64,000 bases of DNA from an uncultured Verrucomicrobiota bacterium. Lineage in GTDB: Bacteria; Verrucomicrobiota; Verrucomicrobiia; Opitutales; Opitutaceae. The stretch is from NCBI GenBank assembly GCA_913058185.1, contig CAJXQX010000001.1:1-64000 (forward strand), in the 5' to 3' direction. The notes under the pieces were generated by a model. That model had not been told where the DNA came from. It was given only the letters and a program-made list of their open reading frames with translations, and ran no database searches. The position numbers and the translations under genes were made by a program. Below, one piece after another: positions 1 through 8,089 of the stretch. How positions within the stretch are numbered: position 1 is the stretch's first letter; the number at the start of each line of letters is the position of its first letter.

Positions 1-39
1 CAAGGTTCTCACCCCTGCGTTCCGCCATTCTTTGAATGG

Positions 40-110
40 CTGCCCGACATGGGTTCGAACCATGACTGGGTGAGTCAAAGTCACCAGTGCTACCATTACA
101 CCATCGGGCA
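40..110 (-). tRNA. tRNA-Gln (anticodon TTG)
   Basis: Read on the minus strand, the sequence folds as a complete cloverleaf: acceptor TGCCCGA pairs with TCGGGCA, the anticodon arm is GGTGA-CTTTGAC-TCACC, giving anticodon TTG, and the T arm is CATGG-TTCGAAC-CCATG. The discriminator base is G and CCA is not encoded. It decodes CAA and probably CAG. It is transcribed away from the amber-containing kinase gene that follows. Confidence 0.95.
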
Positions 111-309
111 AGAGGAGGGGATCGTGGGATGAATGCTTAGCTCGTCAAGCGCGAGATCGCATCAATTCACCTAGATATGGGATTAGATCTGCGCAAAATT
201 GCTTCTTGGAAGGCTGAAATATCAGAGGACCTCGTCCGGTATGATATCAGGCCCTTCGGCCAATCGGAGGCGAAACGGACTTGAGCCCAGAGGTGAGCTG
301 GTTGAAACC

Positions 310-3300
310 ATGAGTATGTCGCCGCGGTTTCACTCTTTTCCCAATCTGGTCTTGCTGAGTATGATTTGGTTGATTGGAGCGTGTCTTTTAACGCTGGTCG
401 GCGTGGCTCAAAACTCCGAGGGGGAGTCGGGGTCAGCCTCCAAAATCACGAGTTTGGAAGACTTTTGGGTATTATCCGCGACTGAGCGCGACCAAGCCCA
501 ACCTATTGATCTCGATTTCGAAGTGCTGTTTTGCGATCCGGAGTGGCAAGTGCTGCATGTGAGGAGCGATTCCATTGCCACGTATATCTTTCCTAGTGAA
601 ATTTTGCCGATTCGGGCGGGAGATCAGGTATCGGTAACCGGCTACACCAATCCGATGCAAAACACCTTTTCGATTGGTGAAGCCACCTAGGAAGTGCATG
701 GCAATACGCCATTGGAGAGCAGTTTGATCAATCCGGGGCAGGTGAATCATCAGGAGTGGATCGACAGGCTCGTGCGGATGAAAGGATTGGTCGAGAGCCA
801 GGAGTTGCTCGAGGCCAAACACCTCGAGCTTCGATTGATAGCCGGAGGTCAGCGGGTGGCAATTTGGGTCATGTTAAATCCTGAAGAACCTGTTCCTCAA
901 TTGGAGGGTGAGATCGTAAGCTTGACGGGAGTCTATGCCCCGAAATTTGAAAACAATGGGGACGTGGATCGGCTCGAGGTTTTTTGTGCGAGCAGCGAAT
1001 AGATCGACTCAATTTCCCGCCTCGAAAATTACCTCAAGTTTGATACCCCGGCGTTGGCGATCGGAAATGTGGAAAACACATTGAGTGATGCGGATTTGAT
1101 TCGAGTGGTAGGGCGTCGGATCGGGCCGATGGCAAGTGGGGCCTTCTGGCTGCGGGATGAAACGGGTCAGATCCGAATCGAAATCGGTCAACGTCGCGCT
1201 CCTGATTCTGACGTGAACGTCGAAGTAATTGGTCGTCCCGTAGTCGACGGGATCGAACGTAGATTGACCCATGCATTGTGGCGCCAAGTTCCTGGTTCCA
1301 GTGCGGCCGTATCGATTGTGAGCGGACCGGTTCTTTTGCACCGGTTGGCCGCGACGGTGATGGAACTATCCTTGGCTCAGGCGGCGCAGGCTCATCCCGT
1401 TGAGATCACGGGAGTAGTCACGTGGTCCCAACCCAACGTGAGCAGAGTCTTCTTGCAGGACAGTTCGGGTGGAGTGGGCGTGGAGTGGCCTTTCGAATTG
1501 GGGGAAGTTCCTGCGTCCGGACAGTTAATCAATGTCACGGGAGTTACTCAGGTGGGCGATTTTGCTCCCATTGTGAAAGCCGAAACGGTGGAAGATCAGG
1601 GTAGAGAATATTTTCCGCGGGCGGAGTCTATCAGTTGGGAGCAGGCGATGCTGGGACTGGCTGAGGCGCAGTGGGTGAAGATGACAGGTTTTGTATTTGC
1701 CGCACAGCGGTAGGGTGGCTCGGCCCGACTAAACATTTCCACTGCATCGGGAGAAATGGTCGCTCGGTTTCCTTCGGTTTCCGAGGTGTCAAATTTAGTG
1801 GGATCAGTGGTGACTCTCACGGGGGTTTGGGTGGTCGATGCGGATGATGACCGGAGACTACGGGAGGTGGAGTTGTGGGTTCCTAATATTGAAACGGTGG
1901 AGGTATTGGACTCTGCTGAAGCCGACCATTTCGCCCTCACTGCCGTTCCGTTGGCCGAGCTGGATCGTTTCGATTCGACCCGCTCATTTCACGAGCGCGT
2001 CAGGACGAAAGGTTCGGTGCTACATTGGGATGGCAATGGTCGTATTTATGTCGGGAACGGGGAAATGGGAATTCGGGTACACTCTCGACAGTTACAACCT
2101 CTCCGCCGAGGCGATCGGGTCGACTTAGTCGGATTTCAGGGGAGGGACGGAAATCATCCTATCCTACGTGAGGCGAGCTATCAGGTTATAGGCTCGGTCG
2201 ATGTCGTTCCTTCGAGCAAGTTTGCCGACGGAGATGATCTTTCTAAAGTGGCGGATGGGTCTTTGGTTGAGATCGAGGGTCGTTTGGTCGAGCGAATTGA
2301 TTTTGGAATAGAGACCCATTTAGCGCTGCGTAATGGCGCAGAAGTATTTGTGGTTGAATTTTCTTTGAGCAGAGAAGATCGGATCCAGCAATTGCCAGCG
2401 CTGGGGAGCTTCTTGCGAGTCACGGGAGTGGGCGTGCTCAATTACGACGATCAAGGCAATCGGATGGGGTTTCGAATTCTGGCGAGTTCCCCCAATGATG
2501 TTGAATTGCTCCGGGCGCAAGGTTGGTGGACTCCCCAGCGGATAACACTCGTGGTTTCGTCGCTGATTGGCTTAGTCTTGATTTCGTTGCTTTGGGTCAG
2601 GTCTTTACGTCGACGCGTGTGGATGCAGACCATTAAGATCGAACAGCAGATGCAGCGAGCCTCTGAGTTGGAAGCGGATTTGCAACGGACGTCGCGGATG
2701 GAGTCGTTGGGTTCACTGGCGGAGGGGATCGCTCGAGACTTCGATGGGTTGTTAGATCGGATCAAAGTTCAGACCACTCAAGTGCTGAACCAGGAGAGAT
2801 TGACCATCGAAGGACGCCGAGGGCTTGACCAAGCGCGAGCAGCGCTGCTTCGCGCGCAGGATCTGACGAAGCGACTGTCATCGCTTTCTTTGGAGCGAAA
2901 GCCGGAACTTGAATCGCTTGATCTGGCGGCATTCTTGCGCCGGGAAGTCGATGCCTTTGAAGCTGGCCCCTCAGTCAAAATCATCTGGCAGATTGCCGAC
3001 AGTGTTCCGGAAATCCCGGCGGATCGTGGGTAGCTTCGGGAAGTCATATACAATTTGATGCTCAATGCCGTTCAGGCCATGTCGCGAGGAGGCACGATCA
3101 AGATTGTGCTGAAGCCCGTTTCGATCACAGCCAACGATGAGGATTCTCTGCTGCCGTTGGGGCCCTATTTGAGGTTAACGGTGCGGGACAGTGGGGATGG
3201 GATCTCAGCACCCAATTTAGACCAGGTATTTGATCCTTATTTCACGACTCGTCCGGCGGCGAAGGGATTGGGATTGTCAGTAGTCTATGCGATCGTGCGG

Positions 3301-3423
3301 CAGCACAGCGGACGCGTGGTGGTCGAATCCACGCCGATGGCCTGCACCGAAGTGATGATCTGGTTTCGGATTGAAACTGATGATTGGTCGAATCCGCCTT
3401 ACGCGGACGTTGATTTAACCTGA
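310..3423 (+). pseudogene. OB-repeat sensor histidine kinase interrupted by four in-frame TAG codons
   Basis: One frame runs 1038 codons from ATG 310 to TGA 3421-3423, broken only by TAG at 688, 1000, 1711 and 3031; the ORF track splits it into five pieces. An N-terminal hydrophobic segment (LVLLSMIWLIGACLLTLVG) is followed by about six OB-like repeats, each with a VSLTG/INVTG/VTLTG-type strand, then a second membrane helix (LVVSSLIGLVLISLLWV), a coiled coil, a HisKA-like helix (RMESLGSLAEGIARDFDGLL) and an HATPase domain with N box (NLMLNAVQAM), DSGDGI, DPYFTT and KGLGLSVVYAIV. The usual phosphoacceptor His of GIAHDF is Arg here (CGA at 2734). The fourth TAG falls where kinases usually have Gln (D-x-x-Q-L before the N box). 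Decaying pseudogene or readthrough product; no frameshift is seen. Its 3' end overlaps convergent hflX by 9 bp. Confidence 0.8.
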
Positions 3424-4707
3424 GATCAGAAAGGGAGCGAAGAATCCGCTCTGAGAAGGCGGGAAGCGCCCGATCAATCGAACGCCTTCTTCCAAGGGTT
3501 CCTCTTCTTGGACGTGTCCGACTTTGCGCAATCGGGCGATAACGTCATAGCGATCATGAGGCACGAGGAGTTCAGCGCTACCGAACCTATCTCGAATCAG
3601 ATCATTGCAGTGTGCGGTGAGTTCATCGAGGCCGTCACCCTTTTGGGCCGAGAGAAACAGTGCGTCAGGCACGAGGCGACGGGCGTGGGACAATTGTTCG
3701 GGGGAGGCCGCATCTACCTTGTTGAAGACGGTCAAGCTGGGGCGTTCTTCGGCCCCGAGTTCCTGTAATACCTCGCGAGTCGTTCGCATGTGCTCTTCCA
3801 CTGCTGGCGCGGTGACGTCCAAAACTTGGATGATGAAATCCGCGACTACTGCTTCCTCGAGGGTCGCCTTGAACGCTTCGACCAAACCATGAGGTAATCG
3901 CCGGACAAACCCTACGGTATCAGTAAGCAATAGCTTCTGGTTTCCCGGCAGAATGAGTTGGCGCGTCGTGGGGTCGAGCGTGGCGAACAGCTTGTCTGCG
4001 GCCAGTACATTTGCTCCGGTCAAGGCATTGAGTAAGGACGATTTGCCGGCGTTGGTATAACCTACTATCGCGGCGGTAGGAACGGGAACGCGGCGGCGTT
4101 TCTGGCGCTGCACGCCACGATGTTGTCGCACTTCGATCAACTCGCGTTTCAGACGGGTGATACGTTTACCCACCAGACGACGATCCTGTTCAAGTTGAGT
4201 TTCCCCTTCGCCGCCCAGATTACCTTTGCCTCGCTGACGCGACAGATGGGTCCAAGCGCGAGTTAGGCGGGGCAGGGAGTATTCCATCCGGGCCAGTGCG
4301 ACTTGGAGCACGGCTTCACGGGTGTGTGCCCGATCGGCAAACACGTCCAAGATCACCTCCTGGCGATCAATGACCGTTATCTTTGAATCCTCTTCCCAAT
4401 TCCGTTGTTGGGCCGGCGTCAGACCCTCGTCGAAAACGATTACATCGCATTCGAGCAGGCGCGCTTCGCCTACGATCTCGTCGGCTTTCCCTTTGCCAAT
4501 CAATTTGGCTGGAGAGGGTTTACGCAGATTAACTAACGTCGAGCCCACCACCGAGATCCCGAGGTTTTCGACGAGCTCTTTGAGCTCGGCCAAAAGATCC
4601 TCGGCTTCGCCGATCATCATATCGGGATTTTGAATTCCCACCAAGAAAGCCCGTTCCACCCGGAATGGATCCGCCTGTTCAGGAGTATTGTCTAGAAAGT
4701 CAGCCAT
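3415..4707 (-). CDS. hflX: GTPase HflX
   Basis: Ribosome-associated GTPase of the HflX family, known to split or rescue stalled ribosomes. The 430-aa protein has the HflX N-terminal domain (AFLVGIQ..., LIGKGKADEI), a glycine-rich linker (RGKGNLGGEGETQLE), and a G domain with Walker A GYTNAGKSS, the switch region LFATLDPTTR, G3 DTVGF and G4 NKVD. Length and order match the family. The start is ATG at 4707. The stop overlaps the end of the convergent sensor-kinase gene. It follows hprK on the same strand with a 74-bp gap and may be co-transcribed with the lpt/hprK cluster. Confidence 0.95.
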   Translation of the reverse strand: MADFLDNTPEQADPFRVERAFLVGIQNPDMMIGEAEDLLAELKELVENLGISVVGSTLVNLRKPSPAKLIGKGKADEIVGEARLLECDVIVFDEGLTPAQQRNWEEDSKITVIDRQEVILDVFADRAHTREAVLQVALARMEYSLPRLTRAWTHLSRQRGKGNLGGEGETQLEQDRRLVGKRITRLKRELIEVRQHRGVQRQKRRRVPVPTAAIVGYTNAGKSSLLNALTGANVLAADKLFATLDPTTRQLILPGNQKLLLTDTVGFVRRLPHGLVEAFKATLEEAVVADFIIQVLDVTAPAVEEHMRTTREVLQELGAEERPSLTVFNKVDAASPEQLSHARRLVPDALFLSAQKGDGLDELTAHCNDLIRDRFGSAELLVPHDRYDVIARLRKVGHVQEEEPLEEGVRLIGRFPPSQSGFFAPFLISG

Positions 4708-4781
4708 GCGCTCATTTTACCGAAAACGGTCAGACCTAAGGGTTCGTCCAGTCCGACACAACCTAAACTGCGGAATGGTGA

Positions 4782-5774
4782 TCAAACGTGGTCCAAACGC
4801 GTGATTCGTGGTTTGGGCTTAGGGCTCTTATCCTTTTGGGCCATATGGTTGATGAGGCGCTCGTTGAACTCTTTTGCGGGATCGTGTCCCGTGAGTTTCA
4901 ATGCTTGGACCAATGCCGCCACCTCAACGAGGCGGGCGATATCTCGACCGGGCCGAGCGTAGAGCTCAACGTGCGGCACCTTAATATCGAGGATTTCGTA
5001 GAAGTTCTCTTCCAGCCCAGTGCGATCTTCCTCCACCTCGGGGGTCCATTCGCTCAGCGAGACCACCAGATCAATGCGCTTATCCAGTCGAACGTTTTTG
5101 ATGCCGAACATTTCGCCAATATTGATAATGCCGATGCCGCGGCATTCCATGTAGCCGCGATTCAAGGGTGAACTGGTCGCGATTAATTCGCGTTCATCGA
5201 CCAAACTAATTTGAGTGAGGTCGTCAGCGACCAGCGAGTAACCTCGTTCGATAAGGGCGAGCGCACATTCACTTTTGCCTACGCCGCTATTGCCGCGTAA
5301 CAAAACCCCTATGCCCTTAATATCCAGGGTCGTGGCATGCTCGGAAGTGGAAGGAGCAAACTCGTTGTCCACGGCTAGGGTGGCCAGATTCAGCACGTGT
5401 TTCGTGATCATCGGCGTGCGCATCAACGGAAGGTTGGTTTCCTTGCAGACTTTGAGCATCGCGCGGGTGGGCACGTAGTTGCGGGTCAAAATAAAGCAAG
5501 GCACCTGCCGCTTGGCCATCTGGCGAAAAACCTCTTCCTGTCGCTCGGAGGTAAGGGTGCGCAAATAGGTCATTTCTGCCGCGCCCAAAACTTGGATACG
5601 TTTGTTCGCGAAATATTTAAAAAAACCCGTCAAGGCTAGGGCGGGGCGATTGATCGTGCCTTCCTTGATGAGTCGATGCAGTCCCTTCTTCCCATTGACG
5701 AGCTCGAGCTTCAGCTGGTCTTTGTAGCAGGTGAAGAAATGGTCTACGGTGATGCCGTTGATCGGTTGGTGCAT
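4782..5774 (-). CDS. hprK: HPr kinase/phosphorylase
   Basis: Serine kinase/phosphorylase of the phosphocarrier HPr. The 330-aa protein has an N-terminal HPrK domain and a C-terminal P-loop kinase domain with Walker A GNSGVGKS near residue 160 and the HPrK signature RGIGIINI. In diderms outside Firmicutes this gene commonly sits near lpt/rpoN genes and regulates carbon or nitrogen PTS signalling or envelope functions; no HPr or EI gene is visible here. It starts at ATG 5774, 12 bp after lptB, and is probably in the same operon as kdsC-lptC-lptA-lptB. Confidence 0.95.
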   Translation of the reverse strand: MHQPINGITVDHFFTCYKDQLKLELVNGKKGLHRLIKEGTINRPALALTGFFKYFANKRIQVLGAAEMTYLRTLTSERQEEVFRQMAKRQVPCFILTRNYVPTRAMLKVCKETNLPLMRTPMITKHVLNLATLAVDNEFAPSTSEHATTLDIKGIGVLLRGNSGVGKSECALALIERGYSLVADDLTQISLVDERELIATSSPLNRGYMECRGIGIINIGEMFGIKNVRLDKRIDLVVSLSEWTPEVEEDRTGLEENFYEILDIKVPHVELYARPGRDIARLVEVAALVQALKLTGHDPAKEFNERLINHMAQKDKSPKPKPRITRLDHV

Positions 5775-5786
5775 GGTCTGCGTTGG

Positions 5787-6524
5787 CTAAAGGTTGAAGT
5801 CTTTTCCTAGGTATATTTCACGCGCTTGCTCGTCGTTGATGAGAAAATCGCCCGGACCACTGGTCAGCACACGGCCCTGATGGATAAGGTAGGCGCGATC
5901 GACGATACGAAGAGTTTCGCGCACGTTGTGATCGGTGATTATAATACCGATCCCTTTCGCTTTGAGATCGAGGATTATACGTTGCACCTCAGAAACAGAG
6001 ATGGGGTCGATGGCGGCGAATGGTTCGTCGAGCAGCAGAAATTTCGGCTTGGTGACGAGGGCTCGAGCGATTTCTAGTCGGCGACGTTCCCCGCCTGAAA
6101 GAGTGAATGCCTTCTGATTGGCGACGTGACTCAAATTCAGCTCCTGCAGATGGGCTGAGACGATATCGGCGCGCTCGTTGCGAGGGATTGGGAGCGTTTC
6201 GACGATCGCCAGTAGGTTTTCGGCGACGGTAAGTTTCCGGAAAGTGGAGGGCTCCTGGGGGAGATAACCCAAGCCGAGGCGAGCACGCTCGTGCATCTTG
6301 AGCTTGGTCACGTCCTGTCCGTCGATGTTGACGACTCCTTTGGTGGCAGCGATAAGCCCCACAATCAAGTAGAAGGTGGTCGTCTTGCCCGCTCCATTGG
6401 GACCGAGCAGTCCCACGATCTCCCCCGCTGCGATTTCCAGGTCGACGCCATTGACCACCGATTTCTGGCCAAAGGTTTTAACTAGGCCTTGGGTTGTGAT
6501 GGAGGATGAAGGGGAGTTGGACAC
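5787..6524 (-). CDS. lptB: LPS export ABC transporter ATP-binding protein LptB
   Basis: Cytoplasmic ATPase that drives lipopolysaccharide extraction from the inner membrane with the LptF/LptG permeases. The 245-aa protein carries Walker A GPNGAGKTT, the LptB-type Q-loop region (LGYLPQEPSTF), signature LSGGERRR, Walker B FLLLDEPFAAIDP and H-loop DHNVRET, and ends in the typical YLGKDFNL just before a TAG stop. The start is GTG at 6524. It lies between lptA-like and hprK. A matching LptF/G permease lies elsewhere in the window (about 40.3 kb). Confidence 0.95.
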   Translation of the reverse strand: MSNSPSSSITTQGLVKTFGQKSVVNGVDLEIAAGEIVGLLGPNGAGKTTTFYLIVGLIAATKGVVNIDGQDVTKLKMHERARLGLGYLPQEPSTFRKLTVAENLLAIVETLPIPRNERADIVSAHLQELNLSHVANQKAFTLSGGERRRLEIARALVTKPKFLLLDEPFAAIDPISVSEVQRIILDLKAKGIGIIITDHNVRETLRIVDRAYLIHQGRVLTSGPGDFLINDEQAREIYLGKDFNL

Positions 6525-6541
6525 GAGGCGGGGTGCGGGAT

Positions 6542-7093
6542 TTAGTTGGAGGGGGCAGCGGCTGAGTCGTCGATCGCATCTTCAACTCCAACACCGAGAT
6601 CCTTGATCGGAGGAGCAGTGAGTTTGGCGTTCTCTATTCTGAGCTGCCGCTCTCCCCGGAATAAAGTGATGCGGCTGCCCGCTGCAATGAAGTCGGATGA
6701 TCGATCAATCACGACTGGGTCGAGTGAGAGGACGACTTTCTCTTCCAGTGGTAACACCTCCGCACGACCACAAGTGGCCTCGCGATCGCCCTGCACGAGG
6801 CGGACGTTCCCGGTGGCGATCAGAGATTTGAAGCCTTTGAACTCTCCGATGGTGGCGTTGCGATCACCGATCCGGGAAGCGATGATTTCCAATCGATCAC
6901 AAGAGATCTTCATGTTGGTGCCTTCCAAAACCACGTTGCCGGTGCAGATCGCCGTGGTTTCAGTGGGCGTGCTGCGCATATCCAGATCATCTGCCGTCAA
7001 GATGGTGTCTTTTTCGGCCAAAGGGTTGATGATTTGGCTAGTCGCGGTGGCGGCGAATAGCGCCAGCGTAATAAGTGTAAGGAAACGTTTCAT
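6542..7093 (-). CDS. LptA/OstA-like periplasmic LPS transport protein
   Basis: A 183-aa exported protein with a signal peptide (MKRFLTLITLALFAATATSQ) followed by OstA-type beta-jellyroll motifs: repeated strands such as LTADDLDM, CTGNVVLEG, ISCDRLEII, ATGNVRLVQGDREATCGRAEV. This matches LptA, the periplasmic bridge that passes lipopolysaccharide from LptC to the outer membrane. Its ATG overlaps the TGA of the upstream lptC-like gene (ATGA), so translation is probably coupled. The symbol is left blank because several OstA-fold paralogues exist; position before lptB favours lptA. Confidence 0.85.
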   Translation of the reverse strand: MKRFLTLITLALFAATATSQIINPLAEKDTILTADDLDMRSTPTETTAICTGNVVLEGTNMKISCDRLEIIASRIGDRNATIGEFKGFKSLIATGNVRLVQGDREATCGRAEVLPLEEKVVLSLDPVVIDRSSDFIAAGSRITLFRGERQLRIENAKLTAPPIKDLGVGVEDAIDDSAAAPSN

Positions 7094-7533
7094 TCGAGTA
7101 ATCCGTCTAGAGGGGTTTTGAAAATGACGCGGGCTTGGCGGCGGATACGGATGCGACGATCTTTAAGGTCGTAGCTCCAATCGTAGCCGGTGACCTCGAA
7201 GTCGCTGCGGACCAGTTTTACGGCATCGGGGCCACTCACTAACTCCGGTTCCGGTTCCAAAATAGCTAAAGGAGAGGCGAGGCTAGTTTCGACGGAGCGA
7301 TCGGCTAGGCCACTGTAGAGAATCAGTTCCATACAGGTTAGCCGCACCTTACTTGTATCGGCCAAATCAGCGGCCTCACCTATAACGCGCACTCGAGGAT
7401 AGCCTTCATCGCTAAAAAACGAGACGGCGTAATCTTTCACCGGAGCACTGGTGCTGACCCGATTGTCCTGCGCGGCTAATCCGAGAATGCCGACGATCAC
7501 AAAGAGATATTGGATGGTCGCGCGTTGGGTCAC
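7090..7533 (-). CDS. LptC-like LPS export protein
   Basis: The tracked ORF begins upstream in the kdsC frame; I place the start at GTG 7533, which overlaps the kdsC stop as GTGA and opens on a hydrophobic segment (IQYLFVIVGILGLAA). The resulting 147-aa protein has one N-terminal membrane or signal segment and a beta-rich periplasmic part, the size and topology of LptC. The assignment rests mainly on position between kdsC and lptA-like/lptB, since LptC sequences are poorly conserved; direct motif support is weak. Confidence 0.65.
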   Translation of the reverse strand: MTQRATIQYLFVIVGILGLAAQDNRVSTSAPVKDYAVSFFSDEGYPRVRVIGEAADLADTSKVRLTCMELILYSGLADRSVETSLASPLAILEPEPELVSGPDAVKLVRSDFEVTGYDWSYDLKDRRIRIRRQARVIFKTPLDGLLE

Positions 7534-8048
7534 GAAGAGCAGTTGGTCGAGCGGTGACTGAGCATTCGGTCGCACACTTCCCGGATCGCGCCGTGTCCGG
7601 CAGGTTTGATGGTGGTGCAGTCGGCGGCATCGATGGCCGCTTGGATCGCATGGGGAACGGTGATGCCAATTCCAGCCCAACGTAGAGCTCCGGCGTCGAT
7701 ATCATCGTCGCCCACATAGGCGCATTCCTCGGCGGCGAAGCCCAGGGCGGAGGCGAGTTCTTTGAGCGCGGTTTCCTTATCCACTCTACCTTGGATGATG
7801 TGAGGGATCTTTAGTTCCTTCGCTCGCACGGAAGTCGCGCCGGAAGCGCGTCCGCTGATCCACGCTACGACACAGTCATCGCGGAGCAAGCGGACCATGC
7901 CGAGGCCATCGAGGACGCTGAAAGTTTTGGTTTCGGTGCCGTCCGATGAGACATGAATGCTGCCGTTGGTCAGCACACCATCGACGTCGGTCGCGAGTAA
8001 TTTGAGGCGCGACCATCGTTCTGCCGGGATTTCGTTCAACTGAGGCAT
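7530..8048 (-). CDS. kdsC: 3-deoxy-D-manno-octulosonate 8-phosphate phosphatase KdsC
   Basis: HAD-family phosphatase that makes free Kdo for lipid A core. The 172-aa protein has the KdsC motif I LATDVDGVLTNG, SGR (motif II), and CAYVGDDDIDAGAL (motif IV), with no cap domain, as in KdsC tetramers. The ORF extends upstream to TTG 8102, inside the preceding E1 gene; ATG 8048 (MPQLNEIP) gives family-typical length although no good Shine-Dalgarno is seen. It heads the kdsC-lptC-lptA-lptB-hprK string of overlapping genes and supports an LPS-bearing outer membrane. Confidence 0.9.
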   Translation of the reverse strand: MPQLNEIPAERWSRLKLLATDVDGVLTNGSIHVSSDGTETKTFSVLDGLGMVRLLRDDCVVAWISGRASGATSVRAKELKIPHIIQGRVDKETALKELASALGFAAEECAYVGDDDIDAGALRWAGIGITVPHAIQAAIDAADCTTIKPAGHGAIREVCDRMLSHRSTNCSS

Positions 8049-8089
8049 GGGCAAACGCTGGCGGGTGGTGGCGAGGAGGGGAAGCCTGT

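Noticed and set aside
310-3423. Global reassignment of TAG (or TAR) to glutamine in this genome.
   Set aside because: Many well-conserved genes (lptB, rpiB, metF, rlmN, sulfatase, GT39 paralogue 2) end at TAG, and others at TAA, with family-typical C termini, so TAG and TAA clearly work as stops.
7534-7680. Upstream part of tracked ORF 7090-7680 as N terminus of the LptC-like protein.
   Set aside because: It is a frame shadow of kdsC; the GTGA overlap start at 7533 opens directly on the membrane segment.
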